DNA from: Epiperipatus broadwayi
Lineage: Eukaryota > Onychophora > Udeonychophora > Euonychophora > Peripatidae
Length of the DNA: 64,000 nt
NCBI GenBank assembly: GCA_028023455.1
Contig: JAQFVV010006238.1
Coordinates: 4,534,572-4,598,571, forward strand
Direction of reading: 5' to 3'
Below the pieces are notes generated by a model. It saw nothing but the letters and a program-made list of their open reading frames with translations. It searched no databases and was not told where the DNA came from. This document shows positions 1-13,791 of this stretch, in pieces. Every line of letters begins with the position of its first letter. Positions within the stretch are counted from its first letter, which is position 1. A program made the position numbers and the translations under genes.

Positions 1-482
1 TGATTAGTGGTTAATGTATTTTCCTATATTTCTCATTACGTAGATTTTAAATCAAAATGAATCTAAGAAAAATTTAAAAATATATGAGGATCTTAAAAAA
101 AAATAGTTTTTTTATCTAGTTAACTCATAACTCAGTTTACTAATCAACAATACATGATAAACATCTCTGCATTTTTATTGCAAAGATAGAATAGCAGATT
201 TTGGAAAACGGTTTATGGATTATAACTCAATTTTACTCTTTCCAGTATTCAAACACCATATGATCTGATTAATAAACCCATTTAATTACTTATTGCTAAT
301 TAGGTACTTTAAGCATTCTTGGATGGAGATTAAAGGATAATCTAGGGGTAATTGGAGTTTATGTAAAATAATGTTGGTACTTTGACTTAATTTTATAAAC
401 ATTTGGTCTCTGAAGAATTGGAAGTATTTTGTTTATTTCTGCTTCTAATTTTAATAATATGTATTTTTATATTTTTAATTTC
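1..482. other. AT-rich DNA, no feature recognised
   Basis: Low-complexity AT-rich sequence. Short open frames here have no recognisable domain and overlap the antisense of the LINE relic that follows. Confidence 0.5.
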
Positions 483-880
483 AACATCATTTTCAATCAT
501 TTTTTATTCTCTACTGGATGGTGTTTTCTCAATGTTTAATTCAATTTCTTTGATCCCTAGCCTCTCCAAAACACACCAACAAACTTCATTATTTCACCTA
601 TCCATCTTATTGCCTTTTTTTTAGATTTTTTACTATCTCTTAGGATCCAATTTAAAACTTCAACTTTTCATCTATTATCATCAGTTCTAGCAATATGTCC
701 AGTACAACTTCATTTAAATCTATTTTTCATATTTTTGTTACTCTAACATATACTTCTTTTTGCTTCACTGAGTTATCTCAAATGTTTATATTGTTCTTCT
801 GTTATGAGTTCAAGCCTTGGATCCATAAGCAAGAATTGGTAAAACATATCCATTACAAACTTATTTTTTTTAAATATTTA
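483..880 (-). pseudogene. RTE-like LINE 3' fragment (degraded)
   Basis: Read on the minus strand this is a decayed copy of the C-terminal part of a non-LTR retrotransposon polyprotein, seen better at 4275-4880, 20300-20585 and 24605-25660. Aligned landmarks include a diverged version of the 3' block (ccactgcaggatgaaggtctc in better copies) near 515, the block ending in gcaatatgtccag near 690, and a tail-like block with ccataagcaagaattggtaaaac near 820-845. All frames carry stops. The clade assignment to RTE rests on general resemblance of the C-terminal peptide to endonuclease-reverse transcriptase ORFs and on the (ATG)n-like 3' tails of sister copies. Confidence 0.6.
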
Positions 881-4172
<3,292 letters not shown>

Positions 4173-4274
4173 TCATCTTTTTTTTTATCAAAGAGGAGGC
4201 TAAATTTGTGTGATCCGCTCTTCCTCCAAAAGGTTCAACCAAGTGACACATTTATTTAATTAAGAGTAATAAAG

Positions 4275-4880
4275 TTGATAATAATGAGTTAGAAGAAGTT
4301 AACAAATACAAATATCTTGATCAGTATATTACTACAGATGGAAACATAACAGGTGAAATTAATCATGGAATTAAACTGGTTGGAGTGCTTTTGATAGCAA
4401 TATTTTAATATTAGAAGAAAATATGACTATGTGTTTGAAAAAGATTTTTTAACAAATGGGTATTACCAGTTCTTATTTATGAATGTGCATCTTGGACACT
4501 TAACAAGAGAGTAATACAGAGACTTCAGATCACTCAACAAAGTATGACCAGATGTATGTTAGAAGTATCAAGAAGAGATGAAAATAGAAATATATAGATG
4601 ATAGAACAAACAAATGTTACTGACATCATTGAAAGAATTAACAGACTGAAGTGGAGTTGGGCTGGATATATTGTTAGAAGAGGTGATAATAGATGGCCAG
4701 TTGAAATCTTAAACTAGATTCTGAGAGGTTGTAAGAGACCTAGAAAGAGGCCCCATGTGAGATGGATGTATGAAATAAGAAAGGGTGTTGGGATGATGCA
4801 GAGAAGAGAGACTAGAGATCAAAGAAGATGGTTTGAACTTGAATATTCTACAGTGGATCAATGATGGTTGAAGATGATCA
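4275..4880 (+). pseudogene. RTE-like LINE C-terminal ORF remnant
   Basis: Conceptual translation with frame changes gives the conserved tail of an endonuclease/reverse transcriptase polyprotein: EEVNKYKYLDQYITTDGN near 4285, a degraded region around the Y-G-C-E-S-W-T-L block near 4480 (CASWTLN visible), QRLQITQQSMTRCML near 4520-4560, IERINRLKWSWAGYIVRR near 4630-4680, and RGCKRPRKRPHVRWM near 4725-4770. In-frame stops (the tag after ILN near 4715, the tag after RNI near 4600) show it is dead. It ends near an ATGATGATT-like tail at 4880. The RT catalytic core is absent. Confidence 0.85.
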
Positions 4881-5089
4881 TGATGATTAGCAGAACTGAC
4901 AAAAGTATTAGCACATTTCAAATAGAATCAGGGACTTGTATTCTTTCCTGCTGTTGTTGCAGTTATTAGTTTTATTATATTGTACATATTTAGAAAATTG
5001 TGATAGAACTGTAAGATGAAACCAATTAAGTAAGACTAAAGATAAATGCTAAAAAAGACTAAAGTAATGTAAACACAAAAAAAGAAATT

Positions 5090-5390
5090 AAGATTAATAG
5101 TAATAAAACAGAAGTTTTAAATTACAAACATTTCAGTCATATTATTAATATAGTTGGAAACACAATGGATGAAATTAATCATTGAATTATACTTTCATGG
5201 GGTTCTTTTGTGATTAAAAGAGGTAGTTTAAATAGTTATGTTTTACCATTTGTCACATATGCTCCTGAGATTTGGATGCTTAACAGAAGAATATAGAGAT
5301 ATAAATGTTGGGAATTGCAAAGAAGGAATCTAATGTGAAATACATGAGGTAAAAACTGTACTTCTTTATAAAGAGGTCTGGGGTGCAAGT
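5090..5390 (+). pseudogene. Second, more decayed RTE-like LINE fragment
   Basis: A heavily mutated copy of the same part of the polyprotein as at 4275-4520, in the same orientation. Landmarks are the block before ttggaaacacaatggatgaaattaatc (DGN.I.EINH in better copies) at 5155-5180 and a LPFVTYAPEIWMLNRRI peptide around 5240-5300, corresponding to the LPVLTYGCESWTLNKR block. Multiple stops. It could be part of an older tandem or nested insertion with the preceding copy. Confidence 0.65.
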
Positions 5391-5458
5391 ATTTTTGTGG
5401 GTTCCAACAATTTCAGATAAAAAGATTTACATTTAAGTAACAGTATCATTATCTGATA

Positions 5459-5460
<2 letters not shown>

Positions 5461-5540
<80 letters not shown>
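5461..5540. repeat. (TA)n microsatellite
   Basis: Two (TA)n tracts separated by a short tttaaa interruption. Located just downstream of the 3' side of the Penelope-like element. Confidence 0.95.
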
Positions 5541-5543
<3 letters not shown>

Positions 5544-5799
5544 CTTTAAAATGAAATATATTCAATTTATAAGACTACTATATACTTAAAAATATATAAA
5601 TAATAAATTTATTAACATCTAATCGATTTTCATTCAAAAATGAACCTTATCAAGATATAACAATTGAAAAAATTCACATGATTTACATATCTTAACACAC
5701 TATCTACTGGTCAAACTTAACAATAAAGATGTTTTTATATTTTCCAATTTTTATTTAATGACCATTTTCCTCCTAACTTTACAGACCCTTGTACTAAAT

Positions 5800-6159
5800 T
5801 CATACATTTCTCTTTATTTTCATGTATATACAACGTTTATATTTTTTACAATATTTGATAACTTCAATACTTTCTTCACAATTTATAATGTGTCCTGTTT
5901 CTAAAAAATGGCAAAATGGTCCTGATTTAATATCTTTCCTATTTATAGCTCTGTCATGTTCTTTACCCCTTTCTATCTTACTTTTTGCTGACTGACCTAT
6001 GTATATTATCTTGCATCTTTTACAAATAATTTTATAAACTATTCCTATCCTATCATTTTTATCATTCCTTATTTTAGAATTACTTACTAGTTTTTTTAAA
6101 GATTTACTATTTTTCCATCCAATACCTATATTAAGATTTATTTTTTTCTTTTCTATCAT
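5800..6159 (-). pseudogene. Penelope-like element, GIY-YIG endonuclease domain
   Basis: The 119-residue frame holds the C-terminal endonuclease of a Penelope-like retroelement. The domain starts with GIVYKI about 40 residues in, followed by two Cys in a CKRC pair and YIGQSAKSKIERGKEHDRA, which give the GIY and YIG motifs and the Arg/Lys-rich helix, then HFLETGHIIN near residue 90. In PLEs this nuclease nicks DNA for target-primed integration, and the C-x-x-C just after GIY is typical of the family. It lies directly downstream of the RT frame, offset by one frameshift in an A-rich run near 6150, so it was originally one polyprotein. The ORF closes at 5800 shortly after the domain, a normal length for the C-terminus. 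Confidence 0.9.
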
Positions 6160-7090
6160 TTAGAATTTCATATACATCCTTAGAATATGGAATAGAAATC
6201 CATTTCTTATTTTTTCTTTCATTTTTATTGCTAACTTTTTTATACCTATTTTTATTTATTAAAATATTTCTTACAACCTTACTGTTATATCCATATTCAA
6301 TGTATTCATCTTTGATTTTCAATTTTTGCTCCATTGCATCTTTATCATTTAATGTAAGCCTATCTTTTTTTTTTATTCCTATTAGAACCCCCATTTTTTG
6401 ACACCAAGGTTGATAAGATTCTGGATGTATCATTCCTCTAACATTTTTATTTTTTATGTAGTGCTTTATATTAATCATTCCATTTTCATCCTTTTTTATT
6501 AATAAATCTAAATATTTTATTCCTTCTTCATTATTTTCCATAGTAAATTTAAGCTCATTAAAAGCTTTCATTATGCTTCTTCCATTTCCTACAACTAAAA
6601 TATCATCCACATACCTAAAATACTTTATAATTTCTCCCTTTTCAATATACTTATCAATTACTTTCTGCTCAATCCAATCAACCATAGTTGATGCCATAAT
6701 TCCACTTATCGAACAGCCCATTATCCATCTTTTTTTAATACTCCAAAATTCGTTATTATATTTTACATATAAAGTCTCATTAATCATGATTAAAACCTCT
6801 TCTATTATTTGTATCCATTCTTTTGAAATTATTTTCTCATCTTTGACTTTTCTTACTACAATGTTATTACTTTCTATCCTAGAAACACTCTGATACATTT
6901 TCTCTATATCAAATGATGCTACCTTACCATTCCTATTTAATTTAACTGTATTAAAACTTTTTAGTACTTCCTCAGAATTTTTCACACAATACCTTCCATA
7001 ACCCATACCATCCGCAAGTTTTCTATATATAAGATTACACATTTCTTTTAATATATAATCATTAAAATCCAATTTTAATTGTACAGGCAT
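6131..7090 (-). pseudogene. Penelope-like element, reverse transcriptase domain
   Basis: 319-residue frame with the fingers and palm of a PLE reverse transcriptase. The strand with the first catalytic Asp reads VASFDIEKMYQSV (about residue 60). The GCSISGIMAS turn sits near residue 125. The catalytic box is YFRYVDDILVV near residue 160, with the Y-V-D-D form and both Asp present. ESYQPWCQKMGVLIGIKKKDRL near residue 225 is the downstream connector. The catalytic residues are intact, but the frame is cut from the upstream N-terminal part at about 7080 and from the endonuclease at about 6150, each by a one-base-type frameshift in an A-run. Dead copy, or recently damaged; sequencing indels in homopolymers are an alternative. 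Confidence 0.92.
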
Positions 7091-7670
7091 TTTTCTTTAT
7101 GAGTTTTTATATTTCCAAATACCATAGGATGTTCAAACACTGTTGGATATAATAACTTATATTGATTATTATCAATCAACTTAGTTTCTCTCATTCTTTG
7201 TAATATTTTTATATATTTATATTTAATTAAAATACTTGGATTCTTTTCTATTTTTACAAAATCTTGTTTAATCAAATCATTTTTAATTTTATCTTCATAA
7301 TCTTCTTTATTTAATATTACAAACCTAGATCCTCTATCTTCAATAGTAATAATTAAATTTTCTTTTTTAACTTTTTCAATAATTTCCTTAATTGTTTGTT
7401 TATCTTTCCACTCATTTTTACATACATGTAGAAATTTCTTATTAATTACGTTATTAATTTTTGACTGCAAATTAATTCTTTCCATATCTTTAATATTTGC
7501 AGCTTCAATACTAACTATTGTCTTTTTATCAGTATCCATATCCTTAAATGGTATATACTTTGGTCCTTTTTCCAACATTCTCATTTGTTTGTTTGAAAAT
7601 TTACTTCTTGATATATTTACTAATTTATTATAATTACTGTCATTTCTATAAACAGTTTTATAATATATGT
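7075..7670 (-). pseudogene. Penelope-like element, N-terminal part of polyprotein
   Basis: The frame with a Met runs from 7584, but it stays open upstream to about 7670 without an ATG, through residues such as KLVNISRSKFSNKQ, so the true start lies further 5' or is lost. It contains GPKYIPF near the Met, KKFLHVCKNEW in the middle, the RFVILNKEDY block and, at its end, GNIKTHK, which matches the conserved P-K-I-H-K-like block that opens the RT domain in PLEs. The reading continues in the next frame (MPVQLKLDF) after a frameshift. The product was the 5' third of an RT-EN polyprotein of about 640 residues in total. Confidence 0.8.
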
Positions 7671-7700
7671 TTCATTATTGAACATACACCTTGAAGTCGC

Positions 7701-7743
7701 AAAAATATTTGATAAGAAATCGCATTTCTTATCTAATATTTTT
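7701..7743. repeat. Hairpin near the 5' side of the PLE
   Basis: A 20-bp inverted repeat (7701-7720 against 7724-7743, one mismatch) around a 3-nt cgc loop. It lies about 100 bp upstream of the open PLE frame. PLEs often have complex inverted terminal structures; whether this hairpin belongs to the element is inference. Confidence 0.6.
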
Positions 7744-7759
7744 ATAGATCTAATTAATT

Positions 7760-9540
7760 TAAAATAGTTTTAGATATGTTTCATATCTTTCTTTTACTTG
7801 CACATAATAGTATCAATGAAAATATGAAAAAGTTGGATTTGCATTTGTAGAGACCACAGGATACTCTGACTTTTCATCTGTCAAGTCAAAAATTAATCTT
7901 TTCTTTTACCTAATTCGTTTTTGAGAAAAATTATCTAAAATATTTGTGCTCTGTTCCTTGCTTCATTTAAAAATTCTTCACATTCCAATCTTAAATCTAA
8001 AATTTCATCTTTAGTAATCTCTGTTTGCAATAATTTGTTATATTATTTATTTTAAATAATTCTTTGAGTTTTAGATGCATATTTATTATTGTTACTTATA
8101 TTACACCTGCAACACACTAATGGTGTAGGTAACTCAATATAACTAAATTTCCATTATAATGTACATCAAAAGAATGATACAATATATATTATTAGTGCAA
8201 TGCAACATCAGATAAGAAGTCAGGGATGAATTGCAGAGTTATATCTGTATGATATGAGTCAGTGTCAGCCTATTTATGGAGCTTTTATTCTCCAAGCACA
8301 AACATTGTGAAACAACACACTCTACTCTGCCTTGAAATTGCAACATTTGCTTCTGGTTGGAATCTCATATGTTTTACTTAATTAGTCAAGTATAGAATTT
8401 GCATGATCTGTTAACAATTATGAATTTTGAAGCTTATAAGGTGTAGAAGTAATGGATGATTCTATTCTGCATTAGAAATAGACCAAATATTTATATACTT
8501 AGCTGAGTAATTCATTACAACTTAGAGCATTACAAATTTGTTTAAATGCTTATGTGAATTGATTTAGACTTCCCAACAAATATTACATGTGCATAATTTT
8601 CCACATATTATTTGTCAAAGTGGAAAATAAAGAATATAAGTGTTATATTATTACAAACCAAATGTTATAATGTAGATGATTAGAAGTAGTATCACAAATC
8701 AGCACATTATTTTAAAGAATTTTGTAAAAATAAGACATGTGTTGCATGCGCTTTTGAACTAATTATTCAGTTTACTTTTCACTTTACTTCTGAAGTCGTA
8801 CACTTGTGTTTACAATTCAGACGAACTTAATTTAGCTTTCTCTGTCTCAGCCATCCAAATATTGTTAACAAATTATGTGTTACAGAATTATTAATATAAA
8901 TATTACAAAAACAATTGGACATTATAATGTTAAAAGTGATTTACACATTCATAATCCAAAGTAATAATATAAATATGTAAAAAATGTTATACACAAACAC
9001 AAAAAATTAGAGATAAAACATATGTCATTACAATAATAGATGTAAGTGTGTGTTGGATTATTTTCATCATCTAGAATTAATTGTCGAATGTTTTAGAAAA
9101 ATGTAATCCTTATTTAAACATTTCAAATACATTCATGTTACTAATCATGCACAAGTTAGCATGTAACATGTTCTTTTGGTGTGGTGGCTCTGCCCATGAA
9201 AGTTCTAGCATGGCAATTAAACCGGGAATATTTAAATTAGTGAATATTGAATTTGCGGTGACGCTCTAATCAGTTAACCTAGTTGGTTAAAGTGTTGCCA
9301 TGCTATTTGGTTAACACATTACCTTAAAGTCGGTATTTCACAAATCTAAAGATCCTAGATTTTATTCCTATATTAGAAATGTCACTGGTCAGATTCACAA
9401 CCCCTGAAGAAGAAAGGAGAATAATGCCACTTGAAATATTAGTAACATTTTAATGTGTTTGAAAAGTTTAAATAAAGTTGGAAAATTTCTAAAGAGATTT
9501 AACAATAAATTGTAAATGATGGAAATAGTCCTCATATAAA
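7760..9540. other. AT-rich DNA with little structure
   Basis: No recognised protein or repeat except a weak tRNA-like patch near 9260-9370 (tagttggttaaagtg resembles an A box; no clear B box). At about 9471-9560 there is a block (taaataaagttg, then gatggaaatagtcc) that recurs at 17535-17600 and 47445-47515, a low-copy interspersed repeat of unknown type. Confidence 0.4.
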
Positions 9541-9693
9541 GTTTGAAATAGTAAGAAGATCAAGTCATATATCACATGACTTAACTTAATAAGCTTATAC
9601 TACAAATGTAATATAATGGGCATGCTAATAGTTTAAACAAGCTTTTTCGCTAAATGCTGAAAAAAAAAGCATTTAAAATCTCTATCTAGAATT

Positions 9694-9750
9694 ATCCCTA
9701 ACACAAACCAGTTTCAAACTGCTGGCTCTCTTCAGTGAGGTGCTAGGATA
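9694..9750 (-). ncRNA. Hammerhead-like ribozyme, HHR-A copy 1 left arm (mutated)
   Basis: On the minus strand: AUCCUA-GCA-CCUCA, then CUGAAGA (consensus CUGAUGA, one change), stem II GAGCC/GUUU-type, GAAAC, 2-nt UG loop, GUU, then UGUGU and UAGGGAU. Stem I outer pairs are retained; the inner pairs are weakened. Probably inactive. Confidence 0.55.
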
Positions 9751-10041
9751 TTCAGACACTAGATCTTAAATACCAATTCAAGCACAGTATTTATCTAAAA
9801 CTTAACTATTAAGTAGAAAATCTGAAATTTTCAGACATATGTATGTCTTCTAATTCAGATATCTAATTTAAATAGTAATATATGGTGTATCTGAATTTTG
9901 TTCAGTTCTATATGTTTATTTAAGTTAGATAACTGGATTTAAAGACATATAGATGTCTGAAAATTTCAGATTTTCTGCTTAATAATTAAGTAATAGATAA
10001 ATGCTGTGCTTGAGTTGGTATTTTAGATTTAGTGTCTAAAT

Positions 10042-10096
10042 ATCCTATTGTTTCACTGAGGAGTGCCATCAGCTTGAAACTGATTTGGGGATAGGA
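10042..10096 (+). ncRNA. Hammerhead-like ribozyme, HHR-A copy 1 right arm (mutated)
   Basis: AUCCUA, then UUUCA, CUGAGGA (one change from CUGAUGA), stem II around GUGCC.AUC.AGCUU, GAAAC-UG-AUU, then UGGGG-A-UAGGA. Stem I pairs UUUCA with UGGGG (wobbles) and UCCUA with UAGGA. The C15.2-A16.2 mismatch and the core change predict loss of activity. Confidence 0.55.
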
Positions 10097-10199
10097 ATAA
10101 TTCTAGATACAGATTTTTAAATGCGTTCTCTTCTGGCATTTGTCAGAAAAGCATGTTTAGAGTTATTAGCACACTCATATTAAAGTTTGAAATGTAGAT

Positions 10200-11525
10200 T
10201 TCATTCTTCAGCAAATATTAACTTCAAGTTAAAGAAAGGTTTCTCAATGGCTTCTTTAAAATCACTTGACAGGATATTTAACAAATGATTTAAAAAGATT
10301 TTATTTAGTCATTTGCAGTAAAATGTGTTACTGTCATGAAATAGTTTAACACACCTATAGCAAATTAGTTTTGCATAGTCTATTGAATTGATAAAAGTTT
10401 TGAAAACAACTTTTTTTAAACAACTGACTAAAAAAAAACACTCTCTTTTCAATCTGAAAGTGCTTTATGTATATCCCTTTAATTTCAAAGTTAATGGTGC
10501 ATTAAGTTAAGAACTATGGGGTTGTTAAAAAAGACAAACTTGACATCATCTCTGATTACCTGTATTTACCATATTTGCTAAATAACTCATTAATTCTTTA
10601 TCATAAGATTTTGTAAGTAACAAAATTAAGATCATCTATCAAATACACATATATATTTTTAAATCGAAATTGAAATTTACAGAATGAAAAACTATTGTTT
10701 TACATATCTTTTACAATAAAAAAATCTTTTTTCTCCCACCTTTTTTTTTTTTACAGTTAAATTAAAATATTACAATTTTTAGCCATAAAAAAGTTCATTC
10801 TTTTGAGATTTAGAAAAAAAGAAAAACACGCACATATTTAGCTTTAGTATTGTTTGTTTCTTTATTTTCAATCTTCTTTCCATATCTAGAATCACACATT
10901 ACACTAATGAGTATTTTATAAATGGCCATTTGTCAGTTTGTGCAATATCTAGTTAAGATTTGTGGTCCATTTATTTCTTTGTATCTTCTTTACACCAGCA
11001 TTGTATCGCATAATATATTTGCTTGGCACCATTTGGTTATTGTATTTGATTAATCTAGTGAGTCATTAGAAATAGATCTTAAATTAAGATTGAAGTAATT
11101 CTTTATTATCAAGTATTATATTATTTATAATTATAATACTTAGCTATTTTGAGCTGTATTCTTAATTTATTATTTTCACAGATAAATGATTCTTGTAAGT
11201 CATTAGTTTTTATCCACAATTTTGGTTTGACTATATATTTCGATATTCCTTGACTTGAAGATTATCTTCATGAGGATTTTTTCTTATATTGGATGTTTAT
11301 TGTCTTGTAAAACAAAGCTACATTGATAAAATTTTATAAACATATACAAATGATGTCTTGCATATATATTTCGTTTACTTCCTTGTTTTCTCATTGCGTT
11401 GACACACATTTAGTAAGGATTAATTATTGATTCATACTTTTAATAATTGTTTTGTGGTTTTGATACTTGTTTCATATTTGATACTTTTATGGAAAATACA
11501 CATACCTTGATACTCATATTATTTT
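10200..11525. other. AT-rich DNA, nothing recognised
   Basis: No coding signal or structured repeat. Contains long T and A homopolymers near 10740. Confidence 0.5.
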
Positions 11526-12033
11526 AAACGTTAAATTAATATATATGTGTGCTCTGCGCACAGTTAATGAAACTATTAATAAATTGTCAAAATTTTTACT
11601 GCCAAGCGCTTTTGGGACAGTCTACAGTCCCATATTCATGGCGAGTTATTCTATTAATAACTGTAAAACTATGCAAATTTTATGCAAATTTATATGCAGA
11701 TGTTACGTGGACCATTTACGAGATAGGGAATAGCAGGCCTCTCTTCTGTTGATTGCCGATGGGTCAGCCGCAATGAAGTAAGCTTCATCGGCAATCAACA
11801 GAAGAGAGGCCTGCTATTCCCTATCTCGTAAATGGTTCACGTAACATCTGCATATAAATTTGCATAAAATTTGCATACTTTTACAGTTATTAATAGAATA
11901 ACTCGCCATGAATATGGGACTGTAGACTGTCCCGAAAGCGCTTGGCAGTAAAAATTTTGACAATTTATTAATAGCTTCATTAACTGTGTGCAGAGCACAT
12001 ATATATATATATATTAATTTATTTAAGCGTTAA
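11526..12033. mobile_element. Large near-perfect palindrome, about 508 bp
   Basis: Arms of about 230-240 bp extend from aaacgttaaattaatatat at the left to its near-complement ending in aagcgtt at the right, meeting at a 24-nt loop (11762-11785). The arms match almost base for base through the cores (gctctgcgcacagttaatga, gccaagcgctttt.gggacag, taggcctctc), with scattered single changes. The arms are GC-richer than the surroundings. No ORF of note and no transposase; two overlapping short frames here are side effects. It has the look of a foldback or MITE-type element. I see no clear target-site duplication. Confidence 0.9.
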
Positions 12034-13180
12034 TGAAGTAAAATCTTAACTATTTAAACTTTAAATTAAATGTAATTCAATGTTTATGTAAACTAAGGGA
12101 CCAAATCAGTCTCCCTATAGCATTTGGAGGGTTTTTATGTCATATTATTTTAAGAACTCACTTAAAAGATATGCTTGATTTGCATTAAATGATCTGAAAT
12201 AGGTATCTGGTCGATTTGTGTGTCTACATTTATCAAATTTTATAATTCTAACCATTTTTTTATCTGTTGTTTTGTAAATATCAAAACTATTTGGATCATT
12301 GAAGATTCACAGCTTATTTTGTCATGTGAATATTTTTTTCACTTTTTTATTTTAATTTCCTTCTCCTGAAGTATACAAATATTGCAGTCTGACTTTGGTT
12401 ATGAAGGCACAATAAGATCGATAGATTCATCTAAAAATATTTGAATTAACTTGCCTTTTGGTTGACATAAATTGAAAATTTTTCTTGACTTGTATGCTCT
12501 TGGTTGAGGTTTTTGCTTCATCATTATCAGTAACAACATTGCATTAAGACTCCAGTGACATAATCATCTCAAAAAGTTATGGGAGTGTAGTGCAATAGCA
12601 TTGACTCTTAAAGCAATTTTCCACATTTAGGGATCAGAAGCTGAACTCAACAAAAATAATCCAAAGATGATAATAACCAGCAGTTAGTCTACCAGTGAAG
12701 TGTAAATGACCAGGTATTTAACCTTCAGCCAAATATTTCTAGAAGGACCAGATAAGGACAATCTGGTTGCTTCAGTGAATATGGAAGAAAATTAGCTACT
12801 AAAACAATAGATGAGCATTGCATGTTTATTTAGTTCATACTAATTTGATCACCAGCATCATTACATCGATGAAGACCAGATATTTTCTAAACATCCAACA
12901 TATCACCAGTTATCAAATTTGTTTGGGCTTGACAGTAATAATTTCTAGAACACTACATTTATAAGAGTATTTTGTAAGAGTTTTTTAAGCAATTTATGAA
13001 TTATAATAGTTTGACTGATATTTATCATAACATTCTTGTTTTCTTGTTTCATCAGTAAAGTATCATGGTTTTCCATAATTAGTGATAAATATTTTGATTT
13101 CATGAAGAGATTACTTAAACTTAGTCTATTATTCAATCACTTTTTTTTAACAGAATACAAATTTTATATTATTCTTCAGG
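12034..13180. other. AT-rich DNA, nothing recognised
   Basis: No protein similarity or RNA fold seen. Confidence 0.5.
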
Positions 13181-13352
13181 ATAGTAAGGAAACAATGTCA
13201 TCCATCTTGTGACTTAATTAGTTTGTATTTACAAATGTGATAAAGCAAGCATACTAATAGCTCTAAACAAGCTTTTTCAACAATGCCAGAAGAGAAAGCA
13301 TGTTAAATCTCTATCTAGAATTATCCCTACACAAACCAGTTTTGAGTTAATG

Positions 13353-13434
<82 letters not shown>
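13353..13434. repeat. (CT)n(TA)n microsatellite
   Basis: About 27 bp of CT followed by about 54 bp of TA. It replaces the part of the HHR-A left arm that would hold the remainder of the minus-strand ribozyme and the central spacer. Confidence 0.95.
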
Positions 13435-13435
<1 letters not shown>

Positions 13436-13587
13436 TATCTGAATTTAGTTCACATTCATATGACTATTTAAGTTAGATAGCTGGATTTAATGTATATATG
13501 TCTGAAATTTTCAGATTTTTTACTTAATAGTTAAGTATTTAATAAATTCTGAGCTTGAGTTTGTATTTTAGATCTAGGGTTTGAATG

Positions 13588-13642
13588 TCCTAGTGCCTCA
13601 ATGATGAGAGCCATTTGCTTGAAACCAGTTTGGGGATAGGAA
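13588..13642 (+). ncRNA. Hammerhead-like ribozyme, HHR-A copy 2 right arm
   Basis: UCCUA-GUG-CCUCA, then AUGAUGA (first C of the box changed to A), stem II GAGC/GCUU with loop CAUUU, GAAAC-CA-GUU, UGGGG-A-UAGGA. Both segments of stem I pair fully (CCUCA/UGGGG with one G-U pair and UCCUA/UAGGA). The C3 change should abolish cleavage, but the fold is plain. Confidence 0.7.
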
Positions 13643-13791
13643 TAATTCTAAGATAGAGATTTTAAACACTTTCTTTTGTCGTAATTATCGAAAAAGCTTG
13701 CTTAGAGCTATTAACACACTCATTATATTAAATGTATAAATACAAGCTAATTAAGTCATGTGATGTATGACTTGGTTTCCTTACTATTATA

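Larger units (their letters stand above)
9543..10190. mobile_element. HHR-A foldback element, copy 1
   Basis: The two halves are inverted copies of one unit. The left half (about 9545-9850) runs atagtaagaag ... gcacgctt-like text, then ctagaattatccct, cagtttcaaactg, gctaggatattcagacactagatc and ctgaaattttcagacata. The right half (about 9930-10170) gives these in reverse complement: gaaaatttcagattttct, tagtgtctaaatatccta, cttgaaactgatttgggga and aattctagatac. The centre (9850-9945) is a non-inverted spacer with atatatggtgtatctgaat. No ORF. Each arm carries a hammerhead-like core (listed separately). The right terminus is truncated compared with copy 2. Confidence 0.8.
13181..13787. mobile_element. 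HHR-A foldback element, copy 2 (both termini)
   Basis: This is the copy that defines the ends of the family. It starts atagtaaggaaac and ends gtttccttactat, a 13-bp terminal inverted repeat, followed inward by matching aattagtttgtatttacaaatg and its partner tgtataaatacaagctaatt. The left arm then runs to about 13345 and is interrupted, inside its ribozyme, by a (CT)n(TA)n microsatellite (13353-13434). The right arm (13500-13787) is complete and carries a ribozyme core. No coding capacity. Non-autonomous foldback element; the autonomous partner is unknown. Confidence 0.85.

Noticed and set aside
9260-9370. tRNA-like sequence
   Set aside because: An A-box-like string only; no acceptor stem or B box.
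11545-11752. Overlapping short ORFs with plausible-looking peptides
   Set aside because: They lie inside one arm of a palindrome and have no homology; by-products of the GC-richer repeat.
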